Source: Dipylidium caninum (taxonomy: Eukaryota; Platyhelminthes; Cestoda; Cyclophyllidea; Dipylidiidae). Taken from it: DNA of 64,000 nucleotides. Both the position numbers and the translations under genes were made by a program. The stretch covers positions 310,001 through 374,000 of the forward strand of contig QEYB01001436.1 of assembly GCA_017562135.1 (NCBI GenBank), given 5' to 3'. Positions 24,801 through 36,066 of this stretch are shown piece after piece (within the stretch, counting starts at the first letter, position 1; each line of letters begins with the position of its first letter). Below the pieces are notes generated by a model. The model made no database searches. It was not told the DNA's origin and saw only the letters and a program-made list of their open reading frames with translations.

Positions 24801-27800
24801 GTAGATGAGTGCTCGCGCATCGGCGAGGGAGTCGTCGTCAACAGAAGAGACAGGCTTGGGGGAGTTCGCGCTTACTGACACCACTACCACCACCACCACC
24901 ACCACCATCACGAGCGAGTGCGCAGGTCAAAGGCTCGTCCTTTGCCTTTTCCTCACGTCAGAAAGGGGAGGAAAAGCGCGCTGTTTGGCCACCGATATCC
25001 TTGGCTCGAGTCTCGCCACGCTCTCAGCCCTCGTGCCTTGTCGTGCACCACTTGTGTCTTTCTTTTTATTACTATTATTATCGCGATTATTGCTTTTATT
25101 CAGTGACGGTGGGGGCGGTGGGCGGTGCGGTGGGGCGGCAGCAAAGACGCGATGTTCGGTAGCTCATATCCTTTGCTCTATGCCTTCTCGACACGGTGCA
25201 TTCCCCTCGACTCGACTCGACTCGAGGTCGAAAGGTTTCGACGATCCGCACGAAGAGCAGCTGCTCACTGCACAGCTCTCCACCTGGTGGTTTAGCGTGT
25301 TTACGCTCCCATGCTTTGCGCTCTGTGCGGTAACCTGACGCACACAACTTCATTCTCTGTGTGAGAATGAAGCTCCCGCCCCTCACCAGTCACCGTCACC
25401 TTCACCTTCTTCGCCTCGGTCACCGGTCATCATCTCCCGTCGTTGAGGCTCACGAGCTCGTAGATTGGAACACTGGCGGTGATTGGGTGGGAAGTTTTCT
25501 TCCATTGAACCCTCACCGCGGTCCTCCTCATGCGCGCCTCTGCCTCCTCCTCTGTCCTCGCCCGCTTCGACTTTTCACGGAGATTCGCTTCTCTTCCTTT
25601 CTTACCTTGGTTCATTCCTCCTCTCGTCCGTTTGTCCGACAGACCACCTTTCTTCTTTTATCATTTTCGTTCCTCCTTTCACCGCGCACTGGCGATGTTG
25701 CAGGCGGAAGTTGAAAGTCGTGTGGAGGAGCGTCGAGCATCGAGCATCGAGCATCGCCGAATTTTCACACGACCTAACAGCGCCGCCCGCGCACCATCAA
25801 TGCGGGCTTGAGTCACTGCTTGTCTTAATTGTCATAATCGTCATTGTCGTTAAACCTGCCTTTGTCTGAGGCCAAACACACCGACACCAGCACAAATGAT
25901 GAATGCCCCAATAAACGACCGACCAATTAACCAAATAAAGTTTCGAAAGATGCGCAGATCTGTTGACGTGGTCTTCAGGCGCATGGGATGTCGCATTTAA
26001 TGTACAGTAAATAAATTGTATTAAAACACCAAACTTCTGACAAAACAGTCTTTCAACTTGAAAACTTAAAAAACAATATAAGTACATCTTCAGAAGCGTC
26101 CAGAGATTGGACGAGACTCACCGTCATTGCTGGAGGAGGTAGAAGGCGGGGGGCTGGCTTGGCTCTTGTCGAGGGAATTTGCCTGGGTAATGTGGCCCAG
26201 AGCCTCGATGATGCCTCGGATCCACCGACCCATCACAACGGTGTCCCCAGCATCCAGCAGCAACGACAAGCGGGTGAGGGAGGGTGCGGAGAGGCGGAGG
26301 GCCGAAGGATGGCGCTTGTCTGCCGCTAGAGTGACCTCCACGAGGCCTGGTTGCAGCGGGAGGCTGAGGAGAGGGGGCGGAGGGCCACATCTCGAGAGGC
26401 CGTTGCCGTTCTCCAATGCCGATGTGGCGCCGTGGATTTCCAGGACTGCAGCGCGAAGGGCGCACCACCGACGCGTCCAACAGAGACGACCAGGAATTGA
26501 TATGAAAATATCACCTGGGAAGAAGAATGTGAACGTAAAGGCTGTGGTCCTCAGGGCAGGGAAGAATTAAATCCAAGCGTAGAAGAGGAGGGAACCGACA
26601 GACAGATAAATTTCCAGGTAGCCGAAAGAATTGGGGCGCTCAGTGGTTGAAATAAGAGCGCATATGTGAAGGAGAGAACAAGTGGCGATAGGTAACGCGA
26701 GGCCAGCAAATTCCAGTTCATTCGAGTCAGATTTTCCAGGCGCTCCACTCGAGCACCTGTGAAACTGAGCTCATCAAACCAAAAAAGGCGGGAAGACAGA
26801 AGGAGCAGGAAGTGAAAACCCCAGCCAGCGGACCACCCATAAAAACAAAACTGTCAGGAAGATTTTCAGTGGGTTATAAAGTCAGTGTTGGGTGCAAAAG
26901 TGCTCGGGGTATCAGCCGACACAACAGCCCAAACGCAGGCAACAAAGCGACTGGAAATTTAAAACGCAAAGGGTTAGATTTTTTGGTAAACGAAAATTGT
27001 GGCTTTTGTGCCATAATGGTGGGCTTAGGCGTTTCAAGGTGAGGGGGAGAAAAAACGGTAAAGAAAGGCTGAATTAAAGTCTCAGGAGTTATGGCATTAG
27101 TCGGTGCGCGATGGGGACTTCGTCTTCCGAGAATTGGGGGAGAAAAATTGAAAAAAAAACCAGCAGCGGCATCTCGACAACCAACCCCCCCTCCTCCCCG
27201 CCTCTGGGTAAAAGTGCGCCCCCCAACGCCGAATCGGGCTCGTAAATGCCACCAAGGAGGGGTTGAATGGGGCTCCGACGTGCCACTGCTTCCCCATAGC
27301 CATGGCAACACAATGCCATTCCTGCCGCACATGGAAGTCACATGGTGCCCCCTCATAACGCCCAACTCTTGCAAGGCCTCCTAGTGTCCAAGGTTTGATT
27401 GCTCACGGACACCCTCGCTCTTCTCCCCCCCCCAACTCCCCCAGCTTCCCCTTCACTGTGGGTCAGCTGTCATGCCAAAAAAGAGTGCGGAAGCAGAAAG
27501 ATTGTCGCAAGTGATTTGAAAGTCCTTCGTTGGAGGAAAGCCTTCTGCCCAAGTCACTCAACCGAGGGAAGTCAAAAGGAATGCTTGATAAATCTGCAAG
27601 TGTTGGAGCACCCGACTTGGCGGATGGAAGAATGGACGCGGTCGAGAAAGATTCGCCGCCAACATCATCCACGACGCCCACGCTTTTACCCGTTTGGCAA
27701 GCGTAAACTCGGGATCCTTTTAATGGCGAACGAACACGAATGAGTTGTGGTTGTGCGCCGATTTCCTCCTCAAATGCCGCTTGGAAGTGAGTTAATCATG

Positions 27801-29003
27801 TGTGAGAGAAGGTGGACACTGTGAAGGTCCTCGAGCCTTTTCATCTTCCTCACTAGGCGCTTCACAAATCCGCCGTTTTCTCCTTACTTTCACACGATGA
27901 CGGAACGGAGAGCCTGGACGCCGTCACAGTTGACAAGAGGGGAGAATGTCAGGCCGCCGCTTGTGATAGTCGGCACGTTGACCACCCCAGTGGGCAGCTG
28001 CAGGGTCAAATTGAATTGTGCGTGCGTGTGCAGCGACATGGCGGTGGAGGGATAAACAAAAGACTGATGTACTCCTCCACCTTGAGCTTGCATACACACA
28101 CACACACACGTACACACACACACGTCGAAAGAGGGCTGCACAAAAAGGTGACAGGCAAACTGTTGGAGTTGCCAAACTATTCAGCCCGCCTCCATGCACT
28201 CCACTGGCATCCAGCGCCTCCGTCTGGCGCTTCAACGACCACCAACAGCCAGCACGGAGACACTGGGAATTCGGCGGCACTAGCGGAGACCCTGGTGAAC
28301 TGCGAAGAGAAATTGGAACCGCCATCAAAGTCGTCTTGATAAGTGAACATGACTACTTATAAGAGCCACTGTCCAGTCGCCAAGCCTGATTTGGGTAGGC
28401 GAAGAAGAAGTTGGCGACCCACTGACCAAAAATCGCAGTGAAACTATAATTGTATCCTGGAGTCATAGGCAGCTTGATTCAGGAAATTTAGGTGTAAAGG
28501 AAGTGGAGAGAATGAGTGCAAGGCATATTTTAAGACCACCTTGGAATTATCAACGTCAATTCCCTGTAAGTCGTCCGAGTATTCACCTCACTTCAAACAA
28601 AATGCGATTTCGTAAATTAGTAATAAGGCTCGCGAAGTACCGCTGCGACTGCACTGAAGAGGGATCAAATAAAAACGCTCAAGAGCAGGAGCGCAGTGAG
28701 GACAAAGCTCGGGTAAATCCATACGCTGCTTTACTTTTTGGGGGAGGGGGGGGAGGGGAGGGAAAAGGGAGGTGTCGCACTCCGCTGCTTGATCCGTTTT
28801 TACGGGCATGGAGGGCGCGGGAACGCTAACATCTGCCGATGGCAAAACTGGACTCCGGACCGACGTAGACACCGCGAAGAATCGTCACCCCGGTCGGGAA
28901 AATCACTCTTCCGATTGACCCAGTCTGCACTACGTCTAAGTTTAGTAGGCAAACCTGTTTCGATGCAATCTTTTTCTCCTCTCGGTCCAAGTGGCCTGTC
29001 CCT

Positions 29004-29036
<33 letters not shown>

Positions 29037-32000
29037 GTTTCTTGCTGTCTGCTGAGTCACAGTGACTGTCTTCTATCGTTTAAACAGAACGGCTGCCCAA
29101 AACCCTATTCAATGCTCCGGCAGCCGACAAAAAGTCGCCATGCCCGATCTCCACCGTTTCCTCGTGAAACAGTTTAGCTCCACTTCCAAGAGACGTCGGA
29201 GGAGAACTGCGTCGACTCAGCCGCCTCTTCAACAGCAGCCTCGGTAAATGGGTGAAGAAATGGGCTAGTTAGGTCACAATAATGATCTCTCTGCCTCGGC
29301 AGCATTCATTTCATTACGCAAGATTCCCTGAACTTGAATAAGATGATCGTCACTACATATTGGAAGCTCATCCACAATTCCCTACGACTCCGACAACTCA
29401 GCCGCCTCTTCAACAACAGCCGCGGTGGACGAGTGAAGAAATCCGGTGTGCGAGAGAACGCTCAAACCAGTCTCCTCTTGACCCTCTGCCTCGCCAGCAT
29501 TCATTCACCACACAAGAATGCCTGAACTCGTAAGACATGATCTTCAGTGTATATCAGATGTTCATTTCCAGAAATCATCTTTGTCTTTGTTTTTTTTTGA
29601 GAAGGACAATAAAGGCGACTTCCGCCCAGGTCGAACATTAAACTGCGCAAGATAATGGCAAAACTACAACAGACATCAACGCGAGCCTACACTCCTCCAA
29701 GGAGGAGGGTTCAGCGACGATCGGCCGTTCAGCATAAAGACACGAATACACAACTGCGCGAGGACTTCCAGTGTCTCTGGCAACTCAGCCACCGTGAAAG
29801 TGTAGCGGAACGTGCAACTCGTGCCAAGCGGCTGTGTTGATAGTAAACAGAGGATAAGGCTGTTTTCCGGTCCTACCGCACACAACACCCCTCAGACAAA
29901 AAAAATAAAACTACCGACAAGGTGACGGGGGAACCAAATACCCACTGGAGCGCTTTGAAATAGATTTTATCAAAAGGGAAACGGAGCAGTTGATTGCAAG
30001 AAGGGCGAAATGAAAGTCTCTTGTCATTTTTACCTGCCAACACCGACTCATCCACACCCGAATTGGCTGGCGTTGAAAAGGGGGTTATGCGGTGAGGCAC
30101 TGTTGTCTTCCCCGTCAGTCCACGAACACTGCGCCAAGCCCTCGTTCTCGGCGAGCCGACGAAACCGCCGCCGCCGCCGCTGCCATCATTGACCAGCAAT
30201 ACATCCAACTGTGTCCATCCAACTCCTCGAGTTGTTGCTGGTGGAGATAGAGACTGGCCCAGTTCCAAAATATCTGCGCCTCGGGAAGGGAGGATAAGTG
30301 AGCGTCGTTTGGGCAGGCTCAGGGAGTCAACAACCTTCCTGCGGACAGAAGAAAGGAGTCCCGAGGCTCGGGATTGGAATAAGTCGTAGGTGGTGGTGCT
30401 GGCGACGGAGGGAGCGGCGGTGGCTATGCTGTAGCGGTGGTGAGGAGCGGAGGGGGGAAGAGCGCCTACGACCTGTGGCGGAAAGCGAAGGTCGCTGGCC
30501 TCACCATTAGTACCATCGGTAGCAGAACTGCTGGAGGAGATCAAACCCGAGAAGCCGCTATCCTCCTAGGGAACAACAAAAAAATAACACACTTATCACC
30601 AAAAGAACTTGTAAGAACTACCCATCTTTTCATCAGAACATTTGCCTGATTGGTATCGTATACATTTGGTGGCGGAAGAGACGGACGCTGCCGTCGGAGC
30701 GGAGTCGCCTCTGCCCCAAAGGTAGACGGTGAAAAGTGGCCGGGAGGCAGGAAGAGGCTGTGAGGTCGCGTTTCCCTCAGCATGGCGTTCTTTCTTCGTG
30801 GCGTCACCGAAACCGTGGAAGCAGTTGGCGCGAAGTCGGTGAGGAGGAGGCCGTCAATCACATCAGTGGAACCACGACGGTTCTCCCGCGGCGACTGGCG
30901 ACAACGGTGTTCGACGAAGGACTCCACGCGACTTGGCGTAATGCCTTGTGAACACTGGTTTATTTGCTGAAAACGGGAAAGTTCGCGCTCCACGGTGAAT
31001 GCGCTTGGAAGCGACTGATTCAATAAAGGATAAAATGGTCTCGTGGGAGACTGTTGTATTCTTAATCGCAGTGTTACTGCACGGACTTCTGTGAATACGA
31101 GGAAGAAACATTGCGAGCTTCCGTCACAGTTCCCGCAATCCAATGGAGCGCGCATAAAACCGACGTAAGCATAATTTTTTTCGTCTAACAAGAGTACAGA
31201 GTCGTGTCTAGACACACACACGTACGCGTATAACAACCCCAATTTCTAAACAATGCTCGAAAATTTTCCACATTGTAAGTTAAAAAAGTATTGATGCACT
31301 TAAACTGTCAACATGCAAGGAATTGCACGAATGCTCTCAGGACCTTCTTTGTCTGACGCAGACAGAGCTTTAGCACAAAAAAGGAGGTGAATTTATGCTC
31401 GAGGCGCATTTTTTAGCAGGTAGTGTATAGAAGGGGACCTTGCAAAGTACGTGATATTTGCAGTTATGGAAAAATTAGTAGCAGAGCATTCAGCAGTGCC
31501 ATTTGTCGCCAGTACCCCAGCAGGCACCCCAGGAGAAGCCCGAGGGGTAGAGAAGTCACATGGAAACTATAAGAGGGTGGTTTTATAAAGGACCGTAACC
31601 TCGCATAGGTGGGTGATGTGCGCACGCCTGAGGCATAAAAAGGGGAATGTCAGAGAACAAGAGCAAAAATAGGGGAAGGGCATACATTAATCCACGCAAG
31701 TGCCTCCTCTTCGCAGTCCGCGGCGAAGACGAGGGCTCGGCCACTACCGCCGTGGGAGACAACAGCGCCGGAGTTGCTTGTGCCAGCATTTCCTGCCGCG
31801 TGGGTGACTTTAAAAACATGTTGCATGCCCGACTCACGTCCGGCGTAGACCGCGACGGTGAAAGCGGCGGCGACGAAGAGGCTGACCACGGGAGAGTTGA
31901 GCGCAGTGTGAGAACGGAAGCCAAGAAGGTGTGCGTCGGGAGTGAGGAGGCAATGGCCGAGACGACACCACTTTCGCGGCTTGCGCCGGTAGTACAGAGG

Positions 32001-32061
32001 ACCGCTCAGTGTGTACAACGGTGCGGCGCGACGAGATGCCACTGACGACTTTTTTGGGAGC
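21854..32061 (-). CDS. Scaffold-like protein with two PH-like domains, family not identified
   Basis: Minus-strand spliced gene; true 5' end not found. Phase-compatible exons: 32061-31686, 31014-30664, 30565-about 29960, one near 28110-27930, 26514-26122, 22830-22556, 22375-22360 (16 nt), 22185-22147, 21897-21854 (stop TGA). Exon 32061-31686 reads like a PH domain: SGPLYYRRKPRKWCRLGH early, FKVTH midway, and ALVFAADCEEEALAWIN as the C-terminal helix. Exon 26514-26122 reads like a second PH fold: CWTRRWCALRAAVLEIHG at the start and the amphipathic MGRWIRGIIEALG at the end. Between them are Ser/Pro/Arg-rich exons. The tail is acidic then hydrophobic (DDAEIEEALIAL, ELLLTAEVAPVGC). AATAAA follows the stop. 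PH domains usually bind phosphoinositides or proteins at membranes; no partner can be inferred. The join of the two PH halves into one gene rests on strand and phase only, so two genes remain possible. Confidence 0.55.
22360..22375 (-). other. 16-nt microexon of the PH-domain gene
   Basis: Flanked by ATCACAG acceptor and GTGAGT donor. It is the only length that links exon 22830-22556 (exits phase 0) to exon 22185-22147 (enters phase 1), encoding Tyr-Ile-Arg-Ser-Pro plus one base. A 24-nt version using an upstream AG breaks the frame. Confidence 0.55.
23390..23421 (+). repeat. (CTC)n triplet repeat
   Basis: About ten CTC triplets in the 3.3-kb PH-gene intron, just outside arm 1. Confidence 0.85.
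23877..25938 (+). repeat. Inverted duplication, arm 1 (short form)
   Basis: About 2.06 kb whose reverse complement recurs at 32551-35610. It lies inside the 3.3-kb intron between PH-gene exons 26514-26122 and 22830-22556. Matching landmarks in order: GGTCTTGGCGACCACTCACA near 23910, the ACAGGTGCACAAGAAGGCAG block near 24170, CT-rich microsatellites at 24240-24310 and 24606-24671, the TTACTATTATTATCGCG block near 25070, and an identical 247-nt core at 25604-25850. Outside the core, identity is roughly 85-95 per cent by eye. It lacks about 1 kb present in arm 2. No transposase, reverse transcriptase, terminal inverted repeat or target-site duplication was seen, so it is either a non-autonomous element or a segmental duplication. 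Confidence 0.85.
25604..25850 (+). repeat. 247-nt identical core, copy in arm 1
   Basis: Identical by eye to the reverse complement of 32594-32840. It contains a triplicated CGAGCAT 7-mer and a 38-codon ATG frame starting at 25695 (ATG TTG CAG GCG...) that ends just before AGTCACTGC. Flanks on either side diverge immediately. Confidence 0.85.
28080..28135 (+). repeat. (CA)n microsatellite
   Basis: CA/CG dinucleotide run at the 5' side (transcript sense) of the candidate PH-gene exon near 28110-27930. The same alternation gives TGTGTG in the transcript ahead of the acceptor. Confidence 0.8.
29005..29036 (+). repeat. (CT)n microsatellite
   Basis: Uninterrupted CT dinucleotides within a PH-gene intron. 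Confidence 0.85.
29207..29575 (+). repeat. Imperfect tandem duplication, period about 181 bp
   Basis: CAGCCGCCTCTTCAACA at 29219 recurs at 29400, followed in both copies by GTGAAGAAAT, CTCTGCCTCG(G/C)CAGCATTCATT, and CCTGAACT(T/C)G. The offset is about 181 bp and the copies are roughly 70-75 per cent alike by eye. Located within a PH-gene intron, between the two inverted arms. Confidence 0.75.
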
Positions 32062-32593
32062 CTGCAAGAGAATCAACCGGCGAAAATATGAGTCAAGAGC
32101 GGAAAACATTTACAAGGAACAATGTGGTGACTTTATATCAGGCGTCGGCGGAACATTCCAAGTTTGATCAAGAAAGGGGAGATAGAAAGACATTTCCACT
32201 AAAAAAAGCGGAGCGAGAGAATAAAGATCCTATGCCAGAGAGGTTTTGAATTCCATGCAGAATATTTGCAATGTTAAAGTCAGGATTTAGGGTGAAGGAA
32301 ATCAAAAAGGGTGATTTCATACAACAAAAACCCTCAACATCCAGCCCAACACAACATTTGGGATTCTACAATGAGGTGTCAGCAGCTATTAGCTGTTCTA
32401 GTAAAATGAAAGCCGGTTTTATAGTTTCATTTACAAAAAAAGAATTTGAAATGGCGGAACAAGAAAAGAAGACGTGGTGCACGGAAATCAGTCTAAACTG
32501 TTTGCTTTCTGAATATGCCACGGCCCTATAACTCATTCCAAATCCCATTAGGTTAGTTGGTCGGTTGTTTGGCCTTAGACAAAGGCAGTTACG

Positions 32594-32840
32594 ACGACAA
32601 TGACGATTATGACAATTAAGACAAGCAGTGACTCAAGCCCGCATTGATGGTGCGCGGGCGGCGCTGTTAGGTCGTGTGAAAATTCGGCGATGCTCGATGC
32701 TCGATGCTCGACGCTCCTCCACACGACTTTCAACTTCCGCCTGCAACATCGCCAGTGCGCGGTGAAAGGAGGAACGAAAATGATAAAAGAAGAAAGGTGG
32801 TCTGTCGGACAAACGGACGAGAGGAGGAATGAACCAAGGT
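32594..32840 (-). repeat. 247-nt identical core, copy in arm 2
   Basis: Reverse-complement twin of 25604-25850. The same 38-codon frame and the triplicated 7-mer are preserved. Confidence 0.85.
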
Positions 32841-33810
32841 GAGGAAGAAGGAGAAGAGGAGGGAGGACCGAGCCGAATCTCCGTGAAAAGTCGAAGCGGG
32901 CGAGGACAGAAGGGAAGGCAAGAGGCGCGCATGAGGAGAACCGCGGTGAAAGTTCAATGGATGAAGACTTCGCGCCCAATCACCGCCAGTGCTCCGATCT
33001 ACGAGCACGTGAGCCTCAAGGAAGGGAGATGATGACCAGTGACCGAGGCGAAGAAGGTGAAGGTGACGGTGACCGGTGAGGGGAGGGGCGGGGAGCTTCA
33101 TTCTCACACAGAGAATGAAGTTGTGTGCGTCAGGTACCGCAACAGAGGAAGCATGGGAAGGCGTAAACACGTCACCAGGTGGAGAGCTGTGCAGTGAGCA
33201 GCTGCTCTTCTAGTGCGGATCGTCGAAACCGCTTTCGACGAGTCGAGTCGAGTCCGAGGGGAATGCACCGTGTCGAGAAGGCATAGAGCAAAGGGAACAG
33301 CCACCCCCCACCGTCACTGTTACTGGTATTAAAAGCAATAATCGCGATAATAATAGTAATAAAAAGAAAGACACAAGGGTGCCACGACAATGGAGTAGGC
33401 ACGGGGGGGGAGGGGCACGAGGGCTGAAGGGTGGCGAGGAGACTTCGAGTTGGAGGGGAGTCGGTCGTGTCGAGGCGGCATGGCGCAATGATATCAGTGG
33501 CCAAACACCGCGCCTTTTCCTCCCCTCTCTGACGTGAGGAAAAGGCAAAGGACGAGCATGTGACCTGCGCACCCGCTAGTGATGGTGGTGGTGGCAGTAA
33601 GCGCGAACTCCTCCAAGTCTGTCTCTTCTGTTGACGACGATTCCCTCCCTCGGCCGATGCGCGAAGCACTCATCTACCCTCACAGGCGGTGGGGGCTGAA
33701 GGCTGGAGGCTAGGGAGCAGTGGGGGGGGGGGAAGGAGAGAGCAGGCAGAAGGCACCCACCCATTTGGTGTGGAGAGAAGACTGGCGTCTACCCACCTAG
33801 GCAGTGGCAG

Positions 33811-33870
33811 GAGAGGAGAGGAGAGGAGAGGAGAGGAGAGGAGAGGAGAGGAGAGGAGAGGAGAGGAGAG
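33811..33870 (+). repeat. (GAGAG)12 pentanucleotide array
   Basis: Twelve uninterrupted five-base units inside arm 2. The corresponding CTCTC array in arm 1 (24606-24671) is interrupted, so the two copies have drifted in length. Confidence 0.9.
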
Positions 33871-34164
33871 GTGAGTGGAGGCATGAGTTGGTCATGGAAT
33901 GAGTTGGGGCACTGGGCGTTGGAAGGCACTTAGAATACGGAGGTCGAGTGCTGCAATGCGAAGACGACTAGAGGGGGGACGGGAGACTCACAACACTTCC
34001 ATTAATGCTACTCAACCAACCAGAGTGGGGAAAATGCTCCCACCGCCACCACTGCTACTCGCAATAAAAGTGAAAAGAATAATAGCAAGGGGACACGACA
34101 AGGGAGCAAGCACAGAGTGGAGTGGGCGCAATGCTTGAGGATGCTCTTCTCCCCGAGGAGCCGA

Positions 34165-34228
34165 AAGAGCGAGAGCGAGGGAGCGAGAGCGAGAGCGAGA
34201 GCGAGAGCGAGAGAGAGAGAGAGAGAGG
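34165..34228 (+). repeat. GAGAGC/GAGAG microsatellite
   Basis: Alternating GAGCGA units followed by GAGAGA, expanded relative to the CT-rich block at 24240-24310 in arm 1. Confidence 0.85.
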
Positions 34229-34444
34229 AGAGGAGTCGAGAGGAGAGAGACGAATGGAACAAGTTGGGGTGAAGTGAGAGCGCATGTGGGAGATGAGAAG
34301 GGAGGTCTTAGCAGCGCCGCTGCCTTCTTGTGCACCTGTTAGGGGAAATAACAGCATGTTAGCAGTTGGTGGCAGATAAGAGTCGGTCTTCCTGTGCCTC
34401 CTCGTGTGCCTCTCACCGCAACGACCGTGGCGGCTCCACCCGTG

Positions 34445-35475
34445 GCCGAAACGGTGGTCGTGCTCGTGGGCGTCCATGTCGGTATCGGTGCGAACCTGGG
34501 CTTTGGCGTACTCAAATGCGGTGGTACTCAAGGACACCGAGGTGGAGGAAGAGGAGTGTTACGGACATGCTTTTCCGTCTGCAAGTGTCCAGGTCGCGAG
34601 GGAGAGAAGAAGCAGTCGTGGTGTGGATATGTGGACGTAGAAGACGTAAGATCGTCAGTCAGCATGTCATCTCGAAACAATCCTCTTGTCTGGGGGAGGA
34701 GGCCAAGGGGAAGATCGACGGTGAGAGGGAGAGAGTGGTAGCGGAAGCGGAAGCGGAAGCGAGAGAAAAGGGTGTCCGATGGATCCTGCACGGACACGGA
34801 CTTAGAAGAGAGTTCACAGTTCAGAAGGGAAGGGACAGTAGTAGAGAATGAACTTATCATGAAATGTCAAATACAGCAGAGAAGTGAGCTCGAATTTCAT
34901 CTGGGCAGGGGAGAAAACCACCATGTCTGCGCTCAGCCGTGTCTATCCTTTGTGCTTACGTTGGGAAAATGACATGGCATCGACAAGGTTCTTTATCCCG
35001 ATCATACCGCGGCGCTCACTCACGCACATTCCTACTTCTCTACGTATCGACACCGAAAGCGGCGACGGCGACATTCGGGTGGACGAAGTGGTGGAGTCCC
35101 CACGAACTGCACGAAGGCAGTCGACAGCAGTCCAGGAGGCGTCCACCTCCGGCCATATTCACAAGCACACGCCTGTGCACCCACACAGTCACACACGGAG
35201 GACGTCGTTGCGAAAAATGGCGATGATGGCGACGATGAAGGCAGCCAACCCAACCCAATCGCTTCCTCCTCCTCATTATCATCAAGTGCTGCGTCGCGTG
35301 TGTTTGTGTGTGTACGGACGTACGTACCTACGTACGAACGTAATTTCGTGGTGGGGTGCTCTCGCCTGGGTGTGGTTTGGTGTCGACTGCCTTCACCTTG
35401 TGCATCAGCGGCACTTGCGCAAATGGCATCAAGGCTGTGGCAGCATGTTCGGTTGAACCGCAACACGTGGGAAGT
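34445..35475 (-). other. Segment of about 1 kb present only in arm 2
   Basis: Arm 1 jumps directly from the CCCAACGTG block to the CACGGGTGGAGCCGCC block, whereas arm 2 carries about 1.03 kb between them. The segment has a telomere-unrelated ACGTACGTACC quasi-palindrome near 35319-35342 and no recognised protein. Either arm 1 lost it or arm 2 gained it. Confidence 0.6.
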
Positions 35476-36066
35476 GGGGTGCGCCCAGAACACTTTCTCA
35501 GGTGGCGGAGGGTGGCGGTGGCGGGGGGTGAACGAAAATTGGTTTGACTCTCGAAGGCGATGTGTGAGTGGTTGCCAAGGCCTCATTAGAAAGGCCTAAT
35601 GTGAATTTTAACTCCGTATAAACTCGTCTGAGTTGAGAAAACTTCGTCTTTGAAAAAATTCATCCGCATGGGAACTCGTGGCAAGTGTCATTTTTCGCAA
35701 GATAACAGAAGAAAGCGCACTTCGCAATCAACAGCCGAACATCAGCGCCACGCCATTCTAGTCGAAACATGTTGCATTAGAGTGGCACGTGTGGGCTCAA
35801 CGTCTGCTCGGTCCTCTGAGGTCGTAAAACCGTTAGTGAAATTCAAGGAAACAAATAATGCGCCACAATGGCGGACGATTCTTTTGTCTCCTATCGAGTT
35901 TTACGGTACCTCACCCTAAAAGCTCTTGTAAATCTGTGAATGTCATGACATCAGGTCGTCATGAAAGTGATGTAGCCGTGTCAATGGAGGAAGAACACGC
36001 GTTGGCCGAGGAGGAAGGTCCTCACCGAGTCAGTGGCATTAGAGTCGCGATCCTACTGCCAAAAGT

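Larger units (their letters stand above)
32551..35610 (-). repeat. Inverted duplication, arm 2 (long form)
   Basis: About 3.06 kb, the reverse complement of 23877-25938 with an extra internal segment of about 1.03 kb (roughly 34445-35475). It lies upstream of PH exon 32061-31686, so it is either in a 5' intron or in the promoter region of that gene. The microsatellites inside are longer than in arm 1: (GAGAG)12 at 33811-33870 and a GAGAGC array near 34165-34228. Reading frames inside are interrupted or low-complexity; I do not call a gene in it. Confidence 0.85.

Noticed and set aside
32271..32531. 86-codon plus-strand ATG frame
   Set aside because: Lysine-rich composition of AT-rich DNA, no domain, no conserved counterpart beside arm 1.
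23800..35650. Idea that the arms are a DNA transposon or LTR element
   Set aside because: No transposase, reverse transcriptase or integrase frame, no clear terminal inverted repeats, no target-site duplication and no LTR boundaries (TG..CA) could be found. Kept as an unclassified duplication.
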